A DNA stretch of 64,000 bases from Leucosporidium creatinivorum (Eukaryota; Basidiomycota; Microbotryomycetes; Leucosporidiales; Leucosporidiaceae), in assembly GCA_001600635.1 (NCBI GenBank), contig BCKL01000008.1, positions 715,770 through 779,769 on the forward strand, in the 5' to 3' direction. Position 1 is the stretch's first letter, and each line of letters begins with the position of its first letter. A program made the translations under genes and the position numbers. The notes below the pieces were generated by a model. It did not search any database and was not told the DNA's origin. It saw nothing but the letters and a program-made list of their open reading frames with translations. This document shows positions 59,390 through 64,000 of this stretch, piece after piece.

Positions 59390-59751
59390 CTAGACCACTG
59401 CTACCGCTCTTGCTACACCCTCGCAGCTCCTCGCGCACACAAAGGCCCCCTCGTCACCCACCGCACACTTCTTGTCGACAGAGTTAGGGCAGCTGCAGTC
59501 TGCTGGCGAGGGGCGGCACTCGAGGGTCATCGGGCAGAGGTACTCGCCGCAGGTGACTGTACAGAAGGAGCTGTTAGCGCGAGAACTGTGCGCGACCTCG
59601 CGCTCCTCGACGCACTGGAGTCTCGTTGTCCTTCGAAATTGAAGGCAGGAGGAGGCGGAGGAGCTTGTCCTTGCTGGAAGAATTGCTCAAAGAAGGCGAG
59701 CGTTGGTGTAGCGAAGGCGACGAGGAGAGCGAGGGCGTAGGCGGAGCGCAT
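59390..59751 (-). CDS. LCL2: LCL2-like small secreted protein
   Basis: Two exons (59616-59751, 59390-59556) with a 59-nt GTGCGT...CTAAC...ACAG intron give 100 residues. MRSAYALALLVAFATPTLA is a clean signal peptide. The mature protein reads FFEQFFQQGQAPPPPPAFNF, then ITCGEYLCPMTLECRPSPAD, CSCPN and KKCAVGDEGAFVC, the Cys pattern of fungal Lcl2 (long chronological lifespan protein 2), implicated genetically in ER-associated degradation. An upstream in-frame ATG at 59832 exists but would hide the signal peptide. Confidence 0.8.
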
Positions 59752-60049
59752 CTTTGTGGGGGGAGCAAGAGAAGCGTGCGAAGCCGAGACGTTCTTAGTC
59801 TCCATCTGGTCACTAGGAGCCAGAGTTGACATTTAGCCTCTTCCAAGCTGGCTATTGTAAAATCTGAGCTGTGGGTGCAGTTATCTGCTACTCGTGCTGC
59901 TCGGCGCCGAGGAGGTCTGAGCTCCGGCTCCTCGAAGAGGCTTGGGAGTGCCAAAAGTGACAGCTGCCGCTCCTGTGACTGCTGTACACCGGAGTGGGCA
60001 AAAAGGCGCGCCTCCCACATCTCAGCATGGCAGCGAGAAGGGCAAAAAA
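59752..60049. other. LCL2 upstream region
   Basis: Just under 300 bases between the LCL2 ATG and the 3' end of tRNA-Val, both on the minus strand. No further gene recognised. Confidence 0.4.
60044..60049 (-). terminator. RNA polymerase III terminator of tRNA-Val
   Basis: Six T on the minus strand immediately after the tRNA discriminator base. Confidence 0.85.
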
Positions 60050-60136
60050 TGATTTCATGCGGGATCGAACCGCAGACCTTATCCGAATCATTCGAGAATG
60101 TTAAGGATACGTGATAACCAACTACACCATGAAACC
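60050..60136 (-). tRNA. tRNA-Val (anticodon AAC) with 13-nt intron
   Basis: Complete cloverleaf: acceptor GGTTTCA against TGAAATC (one G-T pair), box A TGTAGTTGGTTATCA, anticodon stem TATCC/GGATA, loop TTAACA...C with anticodon AAC, T stem TGCGG/CCGCA with TTCGATC loop, discriminator A. A 13-nt insert TTCTCGAATGATT sits at the canonical intron site after position 37. Mature length 74 nt. Confidence 0.94.
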
Positions 60137-61189
60137 GTCGGTTTTTTTTTTGTATTGCTTGAAATTTGCAGTCACTATCTGTAAGCGCTACGAAACGTGT
60201 AGGGGAATAGGAAAAATGGAAAACCGAGAACAGCGGGCTCATAAGCCCCGCTAGCGCCAACCGCGCACCGTTTGCGGGCGACCAACTCCAAACCTGAAGC
60301 TCAATCGCATCGCAGTACCGTCCCGAGGAGTGGAATGAGAATGAGAGATTAATTCCAGCTAGCTACAAAAAGAGCAATCCCACTCGAGAGTGAGACCCGC
60401 TGGACCACTAGGTTCTCTGAGACCTTGACCAAGACTGTACCTACCAATCCACAGCGAGCGCAGCCGCCTCGGGCGACGCCGAGCGGGGAGAGGGGTCGCC
60501 AGGAGAGGGGAAGGGAGGAGATGTGAGGAGTGATGGAAGACAGGGATGATGGAGATGAATGAGTGATGCGAAATACTATCTGCTACCTACCCTGGCGAAG
60601 AAGCGCGTCACTGACGCCGCTTCCACCGCTTCATCCGAGCTGCCCACAGCCGAGCAGCGCCCTTGATCAGCTCGTGATGCCACGCTTGCTCGAGGCCTCG
60701 TCTCCGCTGCAGAGAAAGCAGTAGCAATTCCGGCGGGCGCGAAATGCAGCTGCCGCCTTTCCACCAGCCGTATCGAAAGGGTAAGCCGCCAGCAACACCG
60801 TGAGCAGCCAGGCCGCTGTGGAAAACAGGTGCTCGGCCGCTGTGAGAACCCCAGGTGAGGAGCACCTGTATTTGAGCTTGAAAACAGGTGCTGTGCTCCT
60901 GTGGGTTGATACACCTGTATTATACATAGGCGTTTTTTCAAAATACAGGCGGTCATTTTTCTAATGCAGAATTAGCGATTACTAGTGAATTGGAGGCTCG
61001 GCCGAGGCTCGCTACTTTCTTGTAGTAGAGTAGTTTCACTTCGCCGTCGCGCAGGTAGCGAGCTGTAGTGATAAGTAAGCTGTGGTGAAATGCAGAAGCG
61101 CTCTAAACATCTACTACAGCCTCTACAGGCGCCCTCCCCCTCGCCCCCCTCCCCCGCTCCCCTCCTCCATCCTATCCATCCCCGCACTT
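60137..61189. other. Gene-poor region with hairpin repeats
   Basis: About 1.05 kb without a gene I can support. It contains a run of T at about 60141-60150, a GA-rich stretch around 60480-60560, and the hairpin-repeat cluster at 60828-60960. A minus-strand frame ending at about 60600 and a Ser/Pro-rich frame ending at about 60440 are open but unrecognised. Confidence 0.5.
60828..60960. repeat. Hairpin-repeat cluster 1 (ACAGGTG/CACCTGT arms)
   Basis: Several copies of ACAGGTG or its complement in about 130 bases, including CAGGTG-AGGAG-CACCTG (about 60853-60869) and ACAGGTG-CTGTG-CTCCTGT (about 60884-60902, one mismatch), plus single arms at about 60834 and 60912. Arms of 6-7 nt with 5-nt loops match the units of cluster 2 at 63261-63415. 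Confidence 0.75.
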
Positions 61190-62145
61190 CTAGCTCAGAG
61201 AGGCGGTAGCTGTGGGTGGGTAGAGTCAGCAGGCGAGCTACCGAGTCGATCAGTGTACAGCAGCACTCACCAGAGCCTCTCTCCTTCTCTCTCCTCCCCA
61301 CCTCGGCTCGGCTGCTCTTGAAGTCGCCAATGGGCGGAAGAGGTGGTCGAGGGGGGTCAGAGAGGATTGTAGGAGGGTGCAAAAGAGTCAGCGAAGCTCT
61401 GCCGTCTACTCAGCTGCACAGAAGACTCACCTTGGCTGACCTCGCACCTCGGCGCTCCCAACACGCCAAGTTGAGGTGCTCTGCTGGAACGAGGAGGACG
61501 GGGAAGGGTCAGCGATGTATACAAAACACCTTGAGTTGCTTCATGATACCCCTGCGTGCCCTCATCGTCTCCTGATGCTCCCTTCGCTCAGCTCGCCTCG
61601 CGCTCGCGTCCAATCCACTCACCTACAGTCATCTCATGACTCTCGCTCGGTCGTCTAGTAGTCTTTAGTAGTAGAGGAAGCGAGGACGACGTCAGCTGCC
61701 TCTCCTACATCTACCAATCGTCTGCTCGAGCCTCCAGAGATGAGAGCGCCTCGACAGCTCGCTCCAAACTCAGCCTCAGACCCGTCTGGGAGGGCACAGA
61801 CAGCGATAACGCGTTCCCCTCTCTTCGTGTACCCTCCCGCAAGCCCTCCACTACTCTTAAACCGCCCAGCAGAAGCGCAAACCCGACTTGAGAAGCGACT
61901 GACGCCACCAGCCCTCGCTGCTCTTGTGCTGTTGTAGGAGAGTGCTGAGGTGCAGAAAGCGAGTCTAGGGGTATGTTAAAGCGAGTTGTTGCCGATATGA
62001 CGAGGCGAGACGAGCCAGAACGGTGTGGTAGGAGGGAGAGAGCTGAGGCGGGCAAGGCTGCTCGATTTCGCTAAGTCCCAGCTCAGGCTTCACTGCTGAT
62101 TAGTCCGTCTTCTGGTCGCCCAACCAGCTCTCAATCACAGGCCAT
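61190..62145 (-). CDS. Predicted seven-exon small protein, unknown family
   Basis: No function recognised. Exons 62139-62145, 61715-62057, 61623-61645, 61530-61571, 61431-61483, 61271-61316 and 61190-61209 total 534 nt and join in frame to 177 residues. Introns of 81, 69, 51, 46, 114 and 61 nt mostly have GTGAGT-like donors, several with CTGAC/CTGAG branch sites, as in the certain genes of this window. The protein begins MASLPASALSLLPHRSGSSR, possibly a mitochondrial presequence, then has a helical middle (GLVASVASQVGFALLLGGLR; LRLSLERAVEALSSLEARAD) and a charged C-terminus (NLACWERRGARSAKSSRAEV). The first exon (GTGATT donor) and the 61646 acceptor are the least certain; a shorter 56-residue start at 61632 is an alternative. 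Confidence 0.42.
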
Positions 62146-62232
62146 TACTTCTCACACGTGTGTGCTCTGGTGCACGCGCCCCCTCGGCTATAAAGACTAC
62201 GGTTCAGCTCGCTCGGCGCGGAGGGCAGTATC

Positions 62233-62831
62233 TGGACTCAACATGGTACAAGTACAAGGCCGGACTGTACCGTAACTTACTGCGGAAAATACAGCCCCTA
62301 TCTCAAGCCTGACAGTACAATCACAGCTCCTCGGATCCGTCAGGCGCGTAACCGAGTGTCGAAATTAGCCAGCTCGGCGCTCGGCGAGTGGTCTACGAAG
62401 CTCGACTTGGTCTTCAAACAGCTCGAGAGCTCACAATCGATGGTCAAGTAGTCGAGTGGTGAAACTCAGTCTTTCTCTGCTCATTCAAAGCTCTTGAGGC
62501 GGGTTCAATTCACTTCGAAGTTCACTCGTTATCCTTCAGCGCCGGCTTTTCTCGCCAGAAAATTTATATTGACATGTACATTTTGTCAGGAGTTCATCCT
62601 TTTGCTGCGCTTAACTTACTACACGACTTCTTGCTGCCTGCATGTAGCACAACATGTGATAATTTGCCAGCTCGGCGTTGACCTCGCGACCTTTTCTCCC
62701 TTGTTCCGGCCGATGCAGATACACGATGTACCTGTACTGAGCTGTATCGCGTAACATTGCGGGGTAAACCGGTACAATACAAGTACAGAGGCCGAATCTT
62801 GCAGGTTTTGTACCATGTTGACTCCAGGTGC
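62233..62831. mobile_element. Putative ~600-bp inverted-repeat (MITE-like) element
   Basis: A 20-nt inverted repeat bounds the interval: CTGGACTCAACATGGTACAA at 62232-62251 and its near-complement at 62808-62827 (19 of 20). The direct heptamer CAGTATC occurs just outside both ends (62226-62232 and 62832-62838), like a target-site duplication. Similarity between the two ends extends loosely inward about 80 bases. There is no coding capacity. The interior is AT-richer than its surroundings. Class cannot be assigned. Confidence 0.45.
62441..62520 (+). pseudogene. tRNA-like relic (Leu/Ser-type box A and box B)
   Basis: TAGTCGAGTGG at 62449-62459 fits box A of long-variable-arm tRNAs, and GGTTCAATTC at 62502-62511 fits box B at the spacing expected for Leu or Ser tRNAs. 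The T stem and acceptor do not pair, so it is probably a relic or the head of a tRNA-derived element, not a working tRNA. Confidence 0.35.
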
Positions 62832-63260
62832 CAGTATCGCCGAGAGGCGCTACGACGACACAGGCGGTGCGGGGACACCGCGGATTCATCCCAGCGAGTA
62901 TTATTAACTTCCTTGTACAATAAAAGGTCTTTAGAGCCTCAGGAGTCGTCTCTGTAGCTCGCCAACTTGAGAGGAGTGGGAGCGCCTTCATTCCTCGGCG
63001 TTTCTGCGTTGAAGGAGAGATAGCTGTAGCTCGTGCTCACTCTCAAGCATTGAATTTGCCATTCGCACTGCCCTCAAGCCATCGCTACCTCAGTCCCATG
63101 CTTGGGAGGCCTAGAGAAGCTTCGCCGAAGTGTTCGCCGAGAAACGTCTCCAGCGCAAGAGCTACAGATGCTGCAAGCTTCTGCTTCGAGTCAGCGGCTC
63201 TATGGAGCTATATCTTCATCCCTGTGGCCTTCTGTACCTCATCAAGTCCTCCCGCGCCAA

Positions 63261-63415
63261 ACACAGGTGGTCAGCGGGAAACAGGTGTCCCTCCGCTGTG
63301 GCTTAAACAGGTGGTCAGCACCTGTGAGTTACTACAGCGGCGCACCACCTGTTTCTGTAAAATACAGGTGGTCTGCACCTGTGGATCTGCCCCACACAGG
63401 TGGTCAACACCTGTG
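63261..63415. repeat. Hairpin-repeat cluster 2 (ACAGGTG-N5-CACCTGT)
   Basis: Three near-identical hairpins: 63307-63325 (loop GTCAG), 63364-63382 (loop GTCTG) and 63395-63415 (loop GTCAA, 8-nt arms). Additional half-units lie at about 63262, 63281 and 63345. Loops share GTC at the first three positions, so the units are related copies. The cluster lies immediately beyond the stop codon of the LINE open frame on the minus strand. Confidence 0.85.
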
Positions 63416-63435
63416 AAATACAACGGCTAGATTTC

Positions 63436-64000
63436 TCACGGTGCAAAGGTCACGAGCGACTGGCACTGCTCGTCGTCCAGGCCATCATCTTTCCCCTTTA
63501 GGTAGCTCAACGAGCGCTTCTTAAGCTCCGTCACTAGTAGCCCACGCTCCTGCGCACTTGCTGTGCAGTACCGGAAGATGTGAGCCTCGGTCTCGTTCGG
63601 CGCGCCGCAGCCCGAGCAGTCCGAGTTGCTGTCAAACGCTCACTCACTCGCTCGGCTGTCGGTAAGCACTGAGCCCGAATCTGTAGCTGTGTCTGCGCGA
63701 CGTAAGACGAGACAGCCCGAAGGTACGGATACGCGGGCGGAGCAAAGTTCAGTCGGCCGAGCTCGGCGATGGCTTGCTTCGACTTCGGCGGTAGAAGCGC
63801 CTTCTGAGTTTCAACAAGTTGATCTGTAAGCACAGTAGTGATGTTTCCCTCAATCCAGCCGCCATCGATCTGAAGTGCCAAGCGCTGGAGCATAAAGTCG
63901 GGAAAGGGAGCAGCTAGCGTCGCCGAGAGGTGGCCGTCCTTTGCCAGTTGGTCAGCTCGGTCGTTCAGCAGAGAGTCACTGTCCTCTGCCTCCGTATGCG
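63436..64000 (-). mobile_element. LINE (non-LTR retrotransposon) 3' end: RNase H and Cys/His domain
   Basis: Only the C-terminal part is inside the window; the reverse transcriptase would lie beyond position 64000. On the minus strand the first residues read HTEAEDSDSLLNDRADQLAK, the final motif of an RNase H domain. A helical linker follows (LQIRAQCLPTAERVSE), then the zinc-binding motif DCSGCGAPNETEAHIFRYC (C-x2-C-x9-H-x4-C) found after RNase H in I, R1 and Tad1-type LINEs. The open frame ends at 63436-63438 (LVTFAP). RNase H and zinc motifs sit in different frames, with one shift near 63650, so this copy appears inactive. Family within LINEs cannot be settled without the RT domain. Confidence 0.75.

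Larger units (their letters stand above)
62146..63260. other. Gene-free repeat zone
   Basis: About 1.1 kb without a supportable gene. It contains the putative inverted-repeat element and the tRNA-like relic listed separately, and a patch of unusually low GC around 62540-62660. Confidence 0.5.

Noticed and set aside
59860-60049. Tail homology between tRNA-Val and tRNA-Ala loci
   Set aside because: Both tRNAs are followed by a T run and TTGCCC, but beyond that the matches are short and scattered, so I do not call tRNA-Val a member of the duplicated family.
60576-60956. Minus-strand open frames of 85-126 residues
   Set aside because: Two overlapping frames look mildly protein-like (HGVAGGLPFRYGWWKGG) but no splice model, start or family supports them, and they run through the hairpin repeats.
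60970-61000. Cloning-vector-like string (GATTACTAGTGAATTGG)
   Set aside because: It resembles a T-vector cloning-site edge but differs at several positions, has no further vector sequence on either side, and sits in continuous repeat DNA; judged coincidence.
63261-63415. CRISPR-like array
   Set aside because: The repeats are short palindromes at irregular spacing with no spacers of uniform length, and the organism is a eukaryote.

Overview
This looks like a stretch of nuclear chromosome from a GC-rich, intron-rich basidiomycete fungus, most likely a Pucciniomycotina yeast (red-yeast relatives, Microbotryomycetes-like). The evidence is the gene content: a Zn2Cys6 regulator, a DASH-complex subunit, a She3-like coiled-coil protein, an Snt2-type chromatin protein, and a Cys-rich single-pass membrane protein of a kind I associate with basidiomycetes. 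The gene style fits too: many 50-80 nt introns with GTGAGT-like donors, a CTGAC branch site (often GAGCTGAC) and YAG acceptors. The lineage is an inference; no rRNA or barcode gene is present.

Layout. 0-10 kb: RPL10, then a very large Snt2/MTA-like BAH-PHD-ELM2-SANT-GATA protein. 10-19 kb: two drug/metabolite-superfamily membrane transporters (SLC35F5-like and SLY41-like), an MMtag nuclear protein, and a short-chain dehydrogenase whose intron holds an assembly gap between poly-G tracts. 19-28 kb: a kelch-BTB protein, a PhyH-like dioxygenase, a MOV10/SDE3 helicase, and two diverged copies of a tRNA-Ala(TGC) locus. 28-45 kb: mitochondrial rhomboid protease, pyruvate-dehydrogenase kinase, HD-domain hydrolase, a BTB-BTB-CAP-Gly protein, a C6 zinc-cluster factor and biotin-protein ligase. 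45-60 kb is the densest part: DPM1, bystin/ENP1, ARPC1, DAD3, the membrane protein, PXMP4, DAP3/mS29, cardiolipin synthase, a She3-like protein, a methyltransferase, LCL2 and tRNA-Val(AAC). Several neighbours there are only 14-90 bp apart.

From about 60 kb to the right edge the character changes. Recognisable genes stop, apart from one six-intron small gene that I reconstruct but cannot name. In their place are two clusters of a short hairpin repeat (arms ACAGGTG/CACCTGT, 5-nt loop), a putative ~600-bp element with inverted repeats, a tRNA-like relic, and the 3' end of a LINE with RNase H and Cys/His domains running off the window. This resembles a repeat island or subtelomere-like zone.

The genes are ordinary single-copy housekeeping genes, not a co-regulated pathway cluster, although mitochondrial functions recur (PCP1, PDK, DAP3, CRD1). 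I did not find an obvious new multi-gene system. The best unexplained signals are the hairpin repeat family beside the LINE tail, the duplicated tRNA-Ala locus, the BTB-CAP-Gly architecture, the ATG-less DAD3 start, and the unnamed six-intron gene.
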